A stretch of 64,000 bases of DNA from Carnegiea gigantea. Taxonomy: Eukaryota > Streptophyta > Magnoliopsida > Caryophyllales > Cactaceae. How positions within the stretch are numbered: the stretch's first letter is position 1; every line of letters starts with the position of its first letter. The DNA lies in NCBI GenBank assembly GCA_029747015.1, contig JAKOGI010000539.1, positions 341,001-405,000 of the forward strand. Reading direction: 5' to 3'. Positions 1 through 11,912 of this stretch are shown here, in pieces. A program made the translations under genes and the position numbers. The notes under the pieces were generated by a model. That model was not told the origin of the DNA, made no database searches, and saw only the letters and a program-made list of their open reading frames with translations.

Positions 1-506
1 AAAACTGTCATAAGTATATCCTGCTATTATCTACACTTCCCCTTTTAACCCCTATTCGAAGTGGTCCTTCCTCATTTCTTCGGTGGCCACCTGATTTGGA
101 GCAAATTGGCTCAACTCATTGAACTTCGCCGCATATTCCATCACGCTCATTTCTCCTTATTTCAAGCATAAAAACTCCTGTTCCTTAACTCTTCTTACAT
201 CTCGAGAGTAATATTGAGCATCCATTAAGGCTTTCAATTGATTCCAGGTTAACAGATGTTCACCTACCCTAGGTTTCACTGTCCCCTACCAGAACTCAAC
301 TTCTTTTTCAAATTGGTAAGCGGCCAGGTGCACCTTGAACCTCTCAGGGCACTCCATGGTCTCAAATAAGTTTTTCATTCTCTGAAGCCACTCCTCATAA
401 ACCATAGGGTCAGTTCCACCTTCAAACTTGGGAGGTTTAACTTATTAAACCGACATATCATCTCCATGGCAGTTGGTTCTGGTATGAGTTCGCGCCGAGG
501 AGGCAT
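1..506 (-). pseudogene. Gag of element H (N-terminal part, degenerate)
   Basis: The putative start is the ATG at 506, giving MPPRREL followed by a proline/charged leader. The conceptual product matches the plant Ty3/gypsy capsid (Retrotrans_gag) pattern: a region reading RMKNLFETMECPERFKVHLA, then a Trp-containing segment, then SVMEYAAKFNELSQFAP. That last segment is the typical helical end of the capsid domain. A frameshift follows the first 30 or so codons. In-frame stops occur where glutamine is expected (CAG to TAG near 290, CAA to TAA near 158, another near 55), which suggests decay of methylated cytosines. The gene runs off the left edge. Gag would package the element RNA, but this copy cannot make the full protein. 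Confidence 0.8.
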
Positions 507-892
507 CTGTCACACAATTACACAAGGAATCACTTAGTTCTAATTTCAACTAGGGTGGACTTCCTTGGTTAATCAAATGATTTGTAAGTGGACGAAAGAT
601 ATTATATATGGCTACTAGTTTAGTCTCAGCTTAACCTTCGCGTAATTATACATGCACATCATATTTTACTAAGGAAATGCACGTATATGCTTGAACAAAC
701 TAATGAATACATAACACTTGGTTAGCATCAACTGCACTTATTTCATTGAACATTGATAATGTGACTTAGGAGTCATGGGAGATCTCACCATCCTAGTACT
801 TCACAATTTAAGGAAAATAAACTAAAAGGGCTTACATTCAACTTATTGGCATACAACATGCATTTATGAACCTGGTTCACACTACCCCCACT
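507..892. other. Spacer between upstream ORF and gag in element H
   Basis: This AT-rich leader sequence separates the ORF ending at 893 from the gag start at 506 on the minus strand. I see no domain, RNA gene or strong repeat in it. Confidence 0.5.
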
Positions 893-1171
893 CTATTCTT
901 CATCCGAAGTGTCATTTATAGAGAAGTTATCAGCTGTGGATTCACTTGGACCCCCAAATTGGTCCTGGTTAGAGGCTAAGAGCTCTTGTAATACCAGAGT
1001 GGTGGTGTACTCTATGTTAGGCGTCTCATCCACTAGTTCTTTCATCCTGAGCATGGTAGCTTGCCATCCTCGAGGGTAGTACATTCTATAGGCATCTATC
1101 CAGCGCACCCACATTACGACAACTTGCTTATAGCGCTCTGCTTGAGGCACTTTAGCGAAAAGACGCCTCAT
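893..1171 (-). CDS. Upstream ORF of element H, second half (unknown protein, 92 aa)
   Basis: This open frame starts at an ATG that overlaps the TGA of the preceding ORF (ATGA at 1168-1171). The product begins MRRLFAKVPQAERYKQ. It contains a Trp/Tyr-rich segment (VVVMWVRWIDAYRMYYPRGW) and ends in a short acidic tail (NDTSDEE). I recognise no family. The tail looks like a natural C-terminus. The same frame is also open for a short way upstream of this ATG, as far as the TAA at 1196. The likely history is one longer ORF split by a single-base indel, although coupled termination and re-initiation is possible. It lies between the primer-binding site and gag, where most chromoviruses have no gene. 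Confidence 0.45.
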   Translation of the reverse strand: MRRLFAKVPQAERYKQVVVMWVRWIDAYRMYYPRGWQATMLRMKELVDETPNIEYTTTLVLQELLASNQDQFGGPSESTADNFSINDTSDEE

Positions 1172-1584
1172 TTGGTGAACTCCACTTGATTTCTCTTAGC
1201 CACAGTGGTGGAGAGGCGTTGGCTCACTGCAGGTTGGATGATCTCGGTTTGGACAAGTTGGACAGCGGCTACATTTCTCTGGCGTGAAGTGAGTCCCAAA
1301 TGATCTACATAGCACTCTGCTCGTAGTAGGAATTTCACTAAATCTCGATAAGAGTAAGGGGCACATTCCTCCCTGCATAAGGTTAAATGCTGTAAGGTGA
1401 TGATCACTTCCTTCCATCTTCCGTCCAAGGGCATCTTCCTTATAAAGCTTGCTGCCCAAGTACTTTGACTGATTCCGTTGGGCACGCTTAGGTAATGCAC
1501 CTCCATTACATGCCAGACTATAACCGCATTCCATGCAGCCAACCAAAAAGGTAGGTAAATGTGATCGACGATGTGAAAAATCAT
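1168..1584 (-). CDS. Upstream ORF of element H, first half (unknown protein, 138 aa)
   Basis: This is a 138-codon open frame about 170 nt downstream of the primer-binding site. The N-terminus is hydrophobic and aromatic (MIFHIVDHIYLPFWLAAWNA), followed by a soluble part with basic and leucine-rich stretches. A short KMPLDGRWKEVI segment and an LVKFLLRAE helix-like stretch stand out. I cannot name a family. Extra ORFs before gag are known in Ogre/Tat-type elements, but the Met-type primer site and capsid pattern here are those of chromoviruses. Absence of stops over 138 codons, in an element whose gag has several, argues mildly for a real coding origin. It could still be chance or a captured fragment. 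Confidence 0.45.
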   Translation of the reverse strand: MIFHIVDHIYLPFWLAAWNAVIVWHVMEVHYLSVPNGISQSTWAASFIRKMPLDGRWKEVIITLQHLTLCREECAPYSYRDLVKFLLRAECYVDHLGLTSRQRNVAAVQLVQTEIIQPAVSQRLSTTVAKRNQVEFTK

Positions 1585-1756
1585 CCTACATTACCATTGA
1601 TAATAAGGGAAGAACCGGCATATAAATACATATTATAAGTTATACACTTGTTAATACAAGTAACATCAAGCAAGATAGATCATATAAGCACATAAGTCAC
1701 TTATCTTCACAAAGCACACACCTATTATGCTATCTAAATGCATAATGCAAACCTAT

Positions 1757-1769
1757 GACTCTAATACCA
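1757..1769 (-). other. Primer-binding site of element H (initiator-Met tRNA type)
   Basis: On the minus strand the site reads TGGTATTAGAGTC. It differs by one base from the usual TGGTATCAGAGTC core of tRNA-Met-primed plant retrotransposons. It lies 5 nt inside the LTR end at 1775, the expected place. Confidence 0.75.
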
Positions 1770-2907
1770 CGTAATGTAATGCCCCCAACCCAAGGAGGGG
1801 TCACACCGCCAGGACTTCGTAGAAGAAAATCCTTAAGGCTCTTGAAGATTGAGGGCTTGGATTAGCATTTAGATAGTCATTCTGGAATAAAATTGCAAGA
1901 GTTTCCCCCTGTTTTAGCAACATCTCAGGATCTTAGCTCTACTAAGGGTACCTGTACACTGGGAATGGGGTAAGACATTTGCTAAAATATCCCAAATTCG
2001 ACCCCTTAGCCACTCACCCGGGGTTAAACACAAGCAAACAACTTAACATGCTGAGGTCAGAATGATATATATACAGGTACAGAGCTGACTACATGCTGTC
2101 ACATACAAAAATGAACTTAAAGATTTACAACATGGTAGATCGAAGATTTGCAAAGCTGGCAAAGACTTCTGATGGGTTGGCATCAAATAACTTCAGAGTA
2201 TCTCTTATACCTGCTCAAACCGAACTTGAAAAAAGGGAATAAGTAAAGGGATGAGCAACCATACGTTCAGTGAGAACTCCCCTACTCCTTAAAACCAAAA
2301 CCATTTGTAGGCATTCATATCAATAATAGTCACATGTCACGCATTGGTATACTACTATCATATTAGGCAATCAAAGTCCCTAAGGAGATATTACCACTCA
2401 TATACTTTACGCTAACCTCTCAACTCATTTCTAGGCCCTTAATGACCATCCTTCGTTTCTAACAAGCATTCAGGCACATAATCATGAAGTACAAGAACGG
2501 ATATTACGCTTTCAAACACGCTTGGGAAATCATAGTGACTCACGTTATATTCCAAGAACAACTTATGAATCACGCAAACTTCTTTAAAACTTACAACTCT
2601 TCTAAAAACTTCCGAGACACCCAAATTGGTAAGAAAAGCTTTGCAAGAAACATTCTTTCTTAAGATGTGCACCTTCAAAAGCTTAAATATTCTATGCATT
2701 ACTAGGAGATAACCAAACTTCACTCGATATTTCATTTGAACTATATTCGTAATACATTCATAAAATATATGCAGGTTATGTACATTTGAAAGCTTTCTTC
2801 TTTTCTTAAAAACACTTTACAAGAGGCTCGTATTCCTTAAAAGAACTCCTTTTCTTTTTGAACTGCTTAGAATGACAAAATGCCAAATCTCCTCTTTATC
2901 AGGAGCT

Positions 2908-2915
2908 TATTTATA
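2908..2915 (-). promoter_or_regulatory. Candidate TATA box in LTR of element H
   Basis: The minus strand reads GCTATAAATAAGC, a good plant TATA match, inside the LTR and upstream of the coding region. It would place a transcript start near 2875-2885. No other promoter evidence is visible. Confidence 0.3.
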
Positions 2916-3079
2916 GCATAAAAACATCTTATTGTGCTGGCTAAGAAAGGTCAACACCGACCTTAAGTGAGATTGTCACTCTTAATCTACGTTATCCTCA
3001 GGGTATAAGTGCTTAACTTTTGGCCAAAGCGCATATCAGCAGAGCAACTCTAACCTCGATACTGTCCTCTGTGGCGCAA

Positions 3080-3290
3080 CAGCTCACACCAGGACAATCA
3101 TATCCTAAGTCCAGTCCCCCTCAAGGTTTTCTTATGCATCACACATCAGGGAACGGCTCACACCAAGATAATCATATCTTGAGTCCAGCTCCCGGGAATA
3201 GCTCATGCCATCTTTGTGTCCAGCTCCCAACATTACCTTAGGGGGAAACAGCTCACGCCATCTTTGCGTCCAGTTCCCACCCTGAAGGTC
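3080..3290. repeat. Degenerate short tandem repeat (GGCTCACACC ... GTCCAGCTCCC units)
   Basis: Four imperfect units share a CAGCTCACRCCA start and a GTCCAGYTCCC end. They are about 50-75 bp long and lie inside the H LTR. Confidence 0.6.
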
Positions 3291-3420
3291 TGGCCACTAG
3301 CCTAGCACTTTCATAGCCTTTAAAATTGCATTACATTTCTTTTTTTTAGTTAGTTACTTTGCTGAAATCTTACTTTTTAACAAAACGACCATTATCCCTT
3401 GAAATATTTGTAGCTCATTT

Positions 3421-3960
3421 ATTTTGGCTCAAAAACTTGTTATAAACGGAATAAGTTTGCTAACTCATAAATCGACTTTGAAAATAACTTAAAAGCTTCT
3501 CATAAATGTAATGAGTTTGCTAACACGTAAATTAACTTCGTTGATAACTTAAAAGCTTCTTACAGACTTAATAAGTTTATTAACACATAAATCGCCTTCC
3601 TTTGAAACTTAAAGGCTTCTTAAAAACATAATAAGCTTGTTAATACGTAAACCGACTTCGCTTCAAATTTGAAAGCTTCTTATAAACGTAATATGATTAC
3701 TAAATCGTAAAACAACTTAGTTTATAACTTAAATGCTTTGTATAAACGTAATAAGTTTGCTAAATTGTAAAACGATTTCGTTTCTAGCTTAAAAGTTTCG
3801 TATAAACATAATAAGGCTGCTAAATCATAAAACGACTTCATTTCTAACTTGAAAGCTTTGTATAAACGTAACAAGGTTGCTAAATCGTAAAACAACTTTG
3901 TTTCTAACTTAAAAGTTTCGTATAAACGTAATACGATTACTAACTTGTACAATGAAACCC
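3421..3960. repeat. 60-bp tandem repeat, about nine copies
   Basis: Nine successive 60-bp units share TATAAACGTAATAAGTTTGC followed by TAA...CGTAAA..GACTTCG...AACTTAAAAGCTT. The period is a multiple of three, so it creates a minus-strand pseudo-protein at 3722-3952 with a 20-residue repeat (RLYKAFKLE...). That protein is an artefact. Degenerate further copies may continue to about 4260. Confidence 0.9.
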
Positions 3961-6353
3961 ATTTGGAAATTAAAGTATTTAGTTAGCGTTTAATTCAAAC
4001 TAGATTCATAATAAAATCCTCAATTGTCATTTTATAACTCATTTCAATCCCTTTTAGAACTCAAAGGAGGGTGTGTAAATAAACTGAATGCATAAAACAT
4101 TCCAAACTTGCTACTGTTCAAATTTAAAGCACCTGGCTCATTTATAAGGTAACCAAGGTTCCTTTGTAAACTTTTAACGTAAACGTTTCTTAAAAATATA
4201 ATGGGTTTACTAGCTCTCAACTCGAAACCCAATGGAAATTTAAATAAGCAATTAGCATACAAGTCAGCTAAATTTCGTAATTAGCACCTTAAGATGCCCT
4301 TTTCATGCCGTTTAAATCCTTTTAAATATAAGGAGAGATCGTACGCAAACCAATGCCTTAAAACATTTTCAAATTCACTTTTAGTTCACTTTTAAACTTC
4401 CTAAACCTATCGACTATTCAATTGAGTCACTAACTGAGGAGTTTGATGATTTAGGACATTTTTACGCCTTAGACGTCCTAACAAGTGAATAGACAACTGA
4501 CAAACTTAAAAGCGTTTTCATCGTGTAAAACAAGCTTTCTAAACGACCTTTTCTTTTTAAAGACGTTTAAAGTTTCAAGAATTAATCACGTAGCATATCG
4601 GGGGAAAAAGGTTCACACATAGCACATTTATACACTTCATATCACAACTCAGCAAAATCTACTCAATGAGCCACACATGGCCTCGCAATCCACAATATTG
4701 CGGTAATTCACAACACAAACTCCCTCCTCACACAGCACTAACCACAAGAACCTCAAATTTCTCAATAGTTCCACCTCAAGCCATCCAACTACTAACTCGA
4801 TTTAATATTGGCATATACAAACAAACAATACATAAAACGATCGTATACAGATATGACATTCAAGCTTAATAACCAATATAGCGTTTAAGTGTACCAACTG
4901 ATGCAATCGAGACTTTAAAGCGACATTTTGCCCTTTTAGTTCGTTAACCGATATGCATAAGCATAATATTTCATTGAAATAACTACAAATAGACTATCAA
5001 TATGCCCAAACCGATTTAGCCATAGCCCTTAGACATAATTCAATTATTTCCATAATTACTTCAACTGCTCAACTAGCATCACTAAGCGTCAAACAGAGTT
5101 CCAGTACGACCAACTCATGCTACGACAGTCCAATAACAACACTATGCTTACTTTATAATCCTCGATTAATTGGTACATTCAGCCATATATCGAATTATCA
5201 TGCAATTAACGCAATTCAGTACCATGTTCGAATTTCTCAACTTTGACTCTAATTTCACACAAATTAATTTCTAAACTTAGAATTAACATGCACCAACTAA
5301 ATTTAGCTAAGATCATTGAAATTAATAGTAATTTAGGAGTAAAGAAATCCCCACCCTGAACCCAAGCTAGGTGTTCGATCGTAGGCTTGTCCGGCTTGAC
5401 CTTAGGTACTTCGAACATCTCCAAAATCTGGCCTTGCCCTTTGGTCACACGAGCAGCACTGATTCACACCTGAACTCCACTAATTCGAACCCTAAATAAG
5501 CCTAGTTTCAGTTATCAACTTGAGGTTGAATTGGGTGTTTGTAGATATGAATTTTCACCCCAAGTTATAGAAGATTGAAAGCAACTAGAAGCTAAATTGC
5601 ATGGCCTTACCTGGCCATGCATTCTAGGTTCAATTCGGTGTCTAAAACCCTCCATAAACATGGCAAGGGGCTTCGAAAATCGACCCAGATTTGCTCCAAA
5701 TGAAGGCTAGCTAGTGGGGGAGGCCAATTGGGTGGAATTTGCGGTTGTGTGGGGCAAAAATCTACTGGGCTTTGAGCTTGGAAGTGATGTTAATGGTGGA
5801 GGAGATGAGGAGGAAGAAGACGGGCTGCAAAGAGAGAAAGAGAGACTGTCGGGGGGTCGCAGGCAGGTGGAGAAAAAGGGGGGTCACATGCGAATTTACT
5901 AATTTACCCCTCCCTACTCTCTTTCGTTTATTTTTGGTCCAGACTGATTCACACTCAATACCGCTAGTCTAATTCGTAACCCGAATTCTAAATCCAAATC
6001 GATAATATAACATTTCATCGATTACTTATTCCCAAATACGGCCAGGTTCGATTTAATAAATATCGAACTACTTCTAAGGTTAACAACCTAATTATATTCG
6101 GGTTCCTAATCGATTTAATACTCGTTAACAACCATCAATAGCGCTTATTAGAAATCATTGAAGGATTTTCAAAACTAATAATAATAATATTATTACTGGC
6201 GATAAAAATATTCTTTTTAGTAAAATCATTGCTTACATAAGCACGTCAATAATTAATTTAACTCGTAACGTTAAATAAAATAGGTTTTTATGATGTACGA
6301 AAGCGTTACGAATAGGTTGACAGGAAAACAAGGTACGCGGGCCTTACAGGTCT

Positions 6354-7702
6354 AGAGTCAATAACCCAACCTGATGAACGAGAAGGATTATTCGTTTTGA
6401 AGAGTCAAGTGAAACTTGAGGTGATTTGTGCTATTGTGGACACTACAAGTCAAAGGAGTCTCATCCTCAAATAATTAGTCCAAAAGTTGGGATTATCAAT
6501 GACCCATCATCAAAAACCATACCACTTGGTTGGATCCATAAAGATGTGGGGCTCCAAGTTAGTGAACAATGCACATTCAAGTTCACCGTAACAAGTCAGT
6601 TTATCGATGAAGTGACTTGTAATGTAGTTCCTTTTGATATATGTCAAGTGATTCTTAGAAGTTCTTACCTATGGGATTGGGAGGCCATATATTATCGATA
6701 GAGCCTAAAGATTCTAGTTCATCAAAGAGGGAATGAAGTATCTCTTGACTGGTGAAAGGACAAAGCAAAATGCTAATTTAGTCACCGCATGTCAAGCTAG
6801 GAGAATGATTAACCCATCGAAGAAAGTTTGCATTATTATTTATACGAATTTATACAAATGAAGGGTCCAGAGGACTAGAAAAACAATCCTTAGGTAACGT
6901 TGTTAACGCAACTCAAATGGTCATTGATAAGTTGTTCTAAAGCAAAAACAAAAATGAGTTAGCAAAAATGTATGCAGAACTTTCAGATGTCTTTTCTAAA
7001 AAAATGAGTTTTACCACCAAGAGAGAAGTAAAACATGCGATCCAATTAATTTAGATTCATCACTACCAAAGTTAATTATGTGGTAGAAAGTGGTGAGATA
7101 AAGAAGCAAGTGTCTGAGTTGCTTGAAAATAAAGTTATCAAACCAAGCAGTTCACCTTGCGTATCGCCAACGGTTCTTATTCCCAAAGAGGATGGCGGTT
7201 AGCGTATATGCATTGATCGCGCCTTGAATAAGATCATAGTGAAAAATCGTTATCCACTCCTCAGAATAAATGACCTTCGTGATTAATTAAATCATGCCCA
7301 TTACTTCACAAAGTCAGATTTGAAATTCAGCTATTCCTAGAAGATGACTTTCAAGAAAAGGAGGGGTCTGTTTAAGTGGCTAGTCATGCCATTTGGGCTT
7401 TGTATCCCCTACTACATTCATGTAGTTAATGAACCTTTCATTGATTAATTTTTCATTGTTTATCTTGATGACATTTTGATCTAGAGTTGTACTTGGAATG
7501 ACCATCTAAGAATGGTATTTGAGTTACTGCAAAAGCATCAACTCCGCCTTAATTAGAAAAAGTGTGACTTTGGCAAGCAATTATTGGTGCACCAAGGTTA
7601 TGTCATCCATAATGGAAAACCAAAAATAGACTCTAAAAAAAATGTTGTGGCCATTCAAAATTGGCCTTGTCCAAATAATGTGACTGAAGTTTGAAGTTTT
7701 AT
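6354..7702 (+). pseudogene. Element D pol, left part: protease and reverse transcriptase (decayed)
   Basis: At 6400-6705 the frames give a retropepsin-like region: VDTTSQRSLIL in place of the active-site VDTGS..SLI. It is followed by a segment with IPLGWIHKDVGLQV and DEVTCNVVPFDICQVIL. At 7100-7690 the reverse transcriptase motifs of Ty3/gypsy appear across several frames: KPSSSPCVSPTVLIPKEDGG, RICIDRALNK, MPFGLC, FIVYLDDILI with the catalytic DD still present, and KKCDFGKQ. Many stops and shifts make it non-functional. The sequence stops abruptly at 7702, where element E begins, and resumes at 37945. Confidence 0.85.
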
Positions 7703-8618
7703 TGTAACAACCCAAACCTTAACCCTACAAAGCACTTTGGTTTATCTGCATTTACATTAATTAAGTTGGGCATCACATTTCAATTTAACATTTGATATAT
7801 TTATGCAATTGTAGGTTAAAACGACGAAGTGGCTTCGAAAATAAGATTTAATCATGATATGAATCATTTAAAACTTATAAACAAATAAATAAAAATAAGC
7901 CCATTTATAAATGTGAGTAAAAGTTATAATTTTCAAGGACGTGTTACAATTAACTCGCCTATGCTATGTAAGTTAAACCATAATGCAAATAAATGAAATA
8001 TTGATAAATACAAAAATCCATGTTAATCAAAATGGGTAGAGTTTATGATTTATAGTTCTTCCTCATAAATCATAAAATACTAATAGTAGGCTAAATATTG
8101 GCCCAATTTTTAGCTCAAATATTTGTTAGTTAAAAATGGTAATTGTTTTACGGAAAGGAAAAAAAGAGGGGAGAAAATAATAAACAAGAAATATCTAGAA
8201 GTAATATGGATGGAATCAAAACCAAAAATTATAAAACAAAACTATCTTCCCCCCCCCCAAATAGTCTCCGCCACAGTCCCCTGTTCCTTTTCTTTACCTA
8301 GTGATCCCTTATTCCCTTGCAATTCATGCCCCTTGTTATTCACACGACCCAGCCCCATGCCAGCACCATGTACCATCTCTAGGGCTAGCCGTCGGCAGCT
8401 GTGACATCCCAGCAATCATCGCCAACATCTCCACCTCCGATGGTTGCCACTCCTCCCTCCAACTCCTTTTTGACTTGTTTCAATGGTGGATTGGAAGGTG
8501 AACTCATGCTTATTATGTTGGATGAATGTAATTTGTATGAATTCATGGTTATTATATTGAATTTGAGAATTTAAGAAATTTTAGGTTATAGGTGTTCGTG
8601 GTGGAATTGAGGGTCAAG
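7703..8618 (+). repeat. 5' LTR of element E (LTR A), first segment
   Basis: This segment aligns by eye over its whole length with 34819-35790, the start of the 3' LTR. Shared landmarks include AACTAAGTTGGG-like and CGACGAAGTGGC strings, ATCAAAATGGGTAGAGTTTA, and a CCAACTCC..TTTGACTTGTTTCA stretch near the end. It stops at 8618, where F inserted. Small ORFs inside it (8123-8501) are proline-rich translations of a CT-rich stretch and are not genes. Confidence 0.85.
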
Positions 8619-9847
8619 TGACAAATGCTGCAAGCGTACGGGTAGTCGTAGTATAGATAAAAAGATCGTCCTCAGGGACCAAAGTAATCTACTGAGTTTT
8701 AACTATCAGTATATGCTAAGCAAATACTAAATCAAGGGTTTTTGATTCAACAACTTCAAATCTACTAATTCTAAATTCAATCTAGAAGAAACGTCTAGGA
8801 ATTTATGCAGTTAAGAAAGGTGATTGGATCAAAATGATAAACATGTGCTCTTCTCTAATCAGATAGTTTCGAGGAATTGCAGTCTATCTAGAATTTAGTC
8901 TATTTTTTCAAAATCAACCAAATTGCCTAAACTAAGCAAAAGTCATTCTTTCAAACTAATTTTTCTTAATCCAAATTAAATAATTTTGATTACTCTCTAG
9001 TCCTTCCAACATGCAAATCTCTCTTTAGAGTCGACGCTATGTTAGTTTTTATCAAGCAGTCTAACAATCGAATGTCACCTTTCAGTTTCTAGCAAACTTT
9101 GGCCAAACATCCACTCACAACATGAAAATCATTTGATAAAGCAAAATCAAACCAATCATGAATCAAAGCACAATTCTAATGATAAACATGATCCACCTAC
9201 ACTTTCATTAACGTATAAATCCCTAGACAAAATAAACTACTCACACATGATTAAATATTCAACAAGTAACCAATTATTCAGTGAAAATCTGAGAGGGAAG
9301 GGCTTGACAAAGGCAGCCTTCAACCGAGGGTTTCAAACTGCCTCAAAACCGGACTCACACTCAAGATTTCTCACTAAAACAACAATCAAACTAAAAATTC
9401 TAACTAAAGAGCAAAATTTTGAGAAAGAAAATTGACTAAAACTATGCTTCCTTCTCTTTCTTGCTGCTGAACAATGCGGTTTTATAGAAGAATATGGACG
9501 TTTTCAGCCACACAGCTGAAGAGAGATGAAGAGACCATAGTTACACCGCTCACTACGGTCTGTGGCAGGTACCACGGTCCGACCGTGGTCTTGGCTGGAA
9601 CTGAATTTATACTCTTCTCTTGCTCCACGGGCATAGCATCGCATAGGTGTCCATGGGAGAGGTCAAAATACATCCAATGAGGGTCAAATGCTAGGTCCAA
9701 ATGGCCTAAAATCCTTCAAAACACATCAAACAACCATACCCAAGTATGGATCAAGAATAGGAGTACAAATGGCAACTTAAAGCACATAATTCTCCTAAAA
9801 ACGTTGTAAAATGACTCTAAAATGATGCATACATTAAGTACTTGTCA
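8619..9847 (-). repeat. 3' LTR of element F
   Basis: On the plus strand it reads TGACAAATGCTGCAAGCG ... TACTTGTCA. It pairs with 25284-26535 from end to end. Near 9571-9589 it contains the palindrome ACCACGGTC-C-GACCGTGGT. The ORF at 9133-9435 lies in a shared LTR stretch and has no domain. Confidence 0.9.
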
Positions 9848-9867
9848 AACTCCCTCATGCTTAAACT
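9848..9867 (-). other. Polypurine tract of element F
   Basis: On the minus strand GTTTAAGCATGAGGGAGTT directly precedes the 3' LTR. This is the usual plus-strand primer context of Athila-group elements. The equivalent site in G reads AAGCATGGGTGAGTT. Confidence 0.75.
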
Positions 9868-11912
9868 ATCGCTTGTCCCTAAGCAACGCTAAAACCAAAA
9901 ATTATACGAAAACCTCCTTAAGATAGATACAGGTAGTGTTTCAATGGCAAAGCCGATTCAAAGTTAGCCCAAAAAGATGCAAAAATCATTTAGCAAAGAG
10001 ACTAGGGAATGAAAAGTTTGAAAACCACTTGATAAACCACAATATCAAATTTGAATTAATCCCCACAAATCATCAAATATAATCACTCAACATATGAAAC
10101 AAATGAAGCTAGCAAGGCCAGTAGAACCTCACTATAGTTACATGGCACTCATCACTCATGTGCTTGAAAAAATATATATAAAAAGGTTCCCTCAATTCTC
10201 ATTCCTTAAACTCAAATTTACCATAAACTTGACAAGACTTTCAAATTCGCCATCACTAAAATTCAAACACACTCGACAATCATGAGGACTTTCATAAGGT
10301 TGTAATGGGGTCATGGATAAAGGCAAGAGAGGAACAAATATTTTGGAAATGTGGAGTTAGAAGCCATAGACTAAGAGCTAAACAGTTCCAATGCATCATT
10401 ACAACATCATCCCTAAACCAATACAAATCAATAAAATACATTTTCAATTTAAAGAAACAAAGAGTTGAAAGACTATAAAAATTGACAATTCCAACTAGGC
10501 TAACACTCTTTTTATTATTCACCTTTGTTTTTTTTTTTTGGGTGTTCTTTTTTCTTTCTTTTTTTCTGTTTCGTTTTCTCATTTTTTTTCCTTTTTTTTT
10601 TCAAAAGAGTTATCCAAGGGAAATCCATACCAAACTTTGAATTCCAACTCTTCTCTAAGCTTTATACAAAAAGAATAAGAGATTTTCTTTTTTTTTTCGA
10701 GCAATATCATATATCCCTTCACCAAACAACCACTATCCACTAAAAGATCTCAATACTCCTTACTAGCTCCCAATCAAACTTAATGCAAGAGAATGAAATG
10801 CTCCTCTAGTCTTGGCTTAACGGTGAGATAATCATTTAGCCATAGGCTATAATAGGAGATTCAAATCAAGAAAAATGGATATAAGCTCAAAGGGGTTAGC
10901 AACGGATATAATATGTAACAAAGGTGGCTATTTGGCCATTGGGCTTAACAAATCAAAGAAATGTCTCAATCATATTATCTAAATATATAAAATATGATCT
11001 TGAATGAGAGTCAGGGCAAGCTCTAGAAACATAATGCCAAGGAAGAGTCACACATGAAAGAAACATGAGACTAAATTGATAAATAGTCTCTAAAAGCTCA
11101 AAGCCTCATAGGACATCTACCAAGGTCATAACTAGCTCATTAGTAAACGCATGCCAAAGTTCATGTAAAGCGTTATGGGGTAATCAACTCGCACTCAACA
11201 TACGGCCAAACATGAAGCTTATTTTGAAAACTCATTCTCAAACATTTTATGCACAATTGGGCGAACCAAAGGATCAAACTAAACCAAAAAAGTCTACCTA
11301 GTCTACAAAGGTCATCATCGGAGAATTTTTTCCCTTCTTTTCTTTTCATTTTTTTATGCATGCTCCTAATAATAACGCAAGGAAAATGCAAGAATTATAA
11401 GAAGAAACTAATAAAAAAAACTAAAATGCTACCTAGAGTGAAAAGAAAACTAAATGCACGTCTTAAAATGCTGCTAACCAAGTAAAGCTAAAACTTACAA
11501 TAAAAACTCCAAAAACTATCCTAAATAATATGTACAACACACAGGCACACCAAATCAAATAAGGCATTAGGCGCCAAATAATCTATGCAACTCCTCCATA
11601 TTTGAATCATACATTGCCCTCAATGTAGGCACATAAGAGAAAAAAGGAAAGGGAGAAGCAAAAAGATATCAAAAAGGAGGTGGTGGAGGAGGATGTGGTG
11701 GTTGGCTATAAGAGATATGCCAATCCCGGCAGGTCTCTAAACATGCTCTGTAGTCTTGAAAATATTAAGTCTACGTAGCAAGCATGCCACGACGCTTGTC
11801 TTGGCGCTCTTGGACAAAGTCCTGAAGACCGGCGTTCTCAGAAGTGACAAAAGCTCGAAAGGACACTTGCTCCTCTTGAATGGACCCAAGGGTGGCTTGG
11901 AGGTCGGCATAG
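9868..11912. other. 3' untranslated region of element F
   Basis: This 2-kb stretch has no credible gene. It has T-rich runs at 10525-10605 and 10687-10700. Blocks of it match the corresponding part of G, for example ATATAAGCTCAAAGGGG at 10880 against 20663. Short ORFs here, including 10525-10743 (poly-Phe), are low-complexity artefacts. Confidence 0.7.

Larger units (their letters stand above)
1..6348 (-). mobile_element. Element H: partial chromovirus-like Ty3/gypsy retrotransposon, 5' half
   Basis: Read on the minus strand, this is the 5' half of an LTR retrotransposon. The order is a long LTR (1775-6348), a primer-binding site (1757-1769), an extra ORF pair (893-1584) and a gag that runs off the left edge. 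The LTR ends are TGTAAGGCCCG and GGGGCATTACA (5'-TG...CA-3'). The other LTR and second target duplication lie outside the window, so the insertion event cannot be fully proved. It abuts decayed protease sequence of element D at 6349, so H probably inserted into D. Confidence 0.75.
1775..6348 (-). repeat. 5' LTR of element H, 4574 bp
   Basis: On the minus strand the LTR runs from TGTAAGGCCCGCGTACC at 6348 to GGGGGCATTACA at 1775. Both ends are typical of long chromovirus LTRs, and the primer site follows directly. At more than 4.5 kb it is at the upper end for this group. It contains two internal tandem-repeat blocks (3080-3290 and 3421-3960). Short ORFs inside it, such as 5714-5902, show no domain and are not considered genes. 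The partner LTR is outside the window, so the length rests on the end motifs only. Confidence 0.7.

Noticed and set aside
3722..3952. ORF with a 20-residue repeat (RLYKAFKLE...)
   Set aside because: It is the translation of the 60-bp tandem repeat in the H LTR. The period is a multiple of three, so open frames arise by chance.
8123..8501. Proline-rich ORFs
   Set aside because: CT-rich stretch of LTR A, also present without a conserved frame in LTRs B and C.
10525..10743. Phe-rich ORF
   Set aside because: Poly-T sequence in the untranslated part of F, with no domain.
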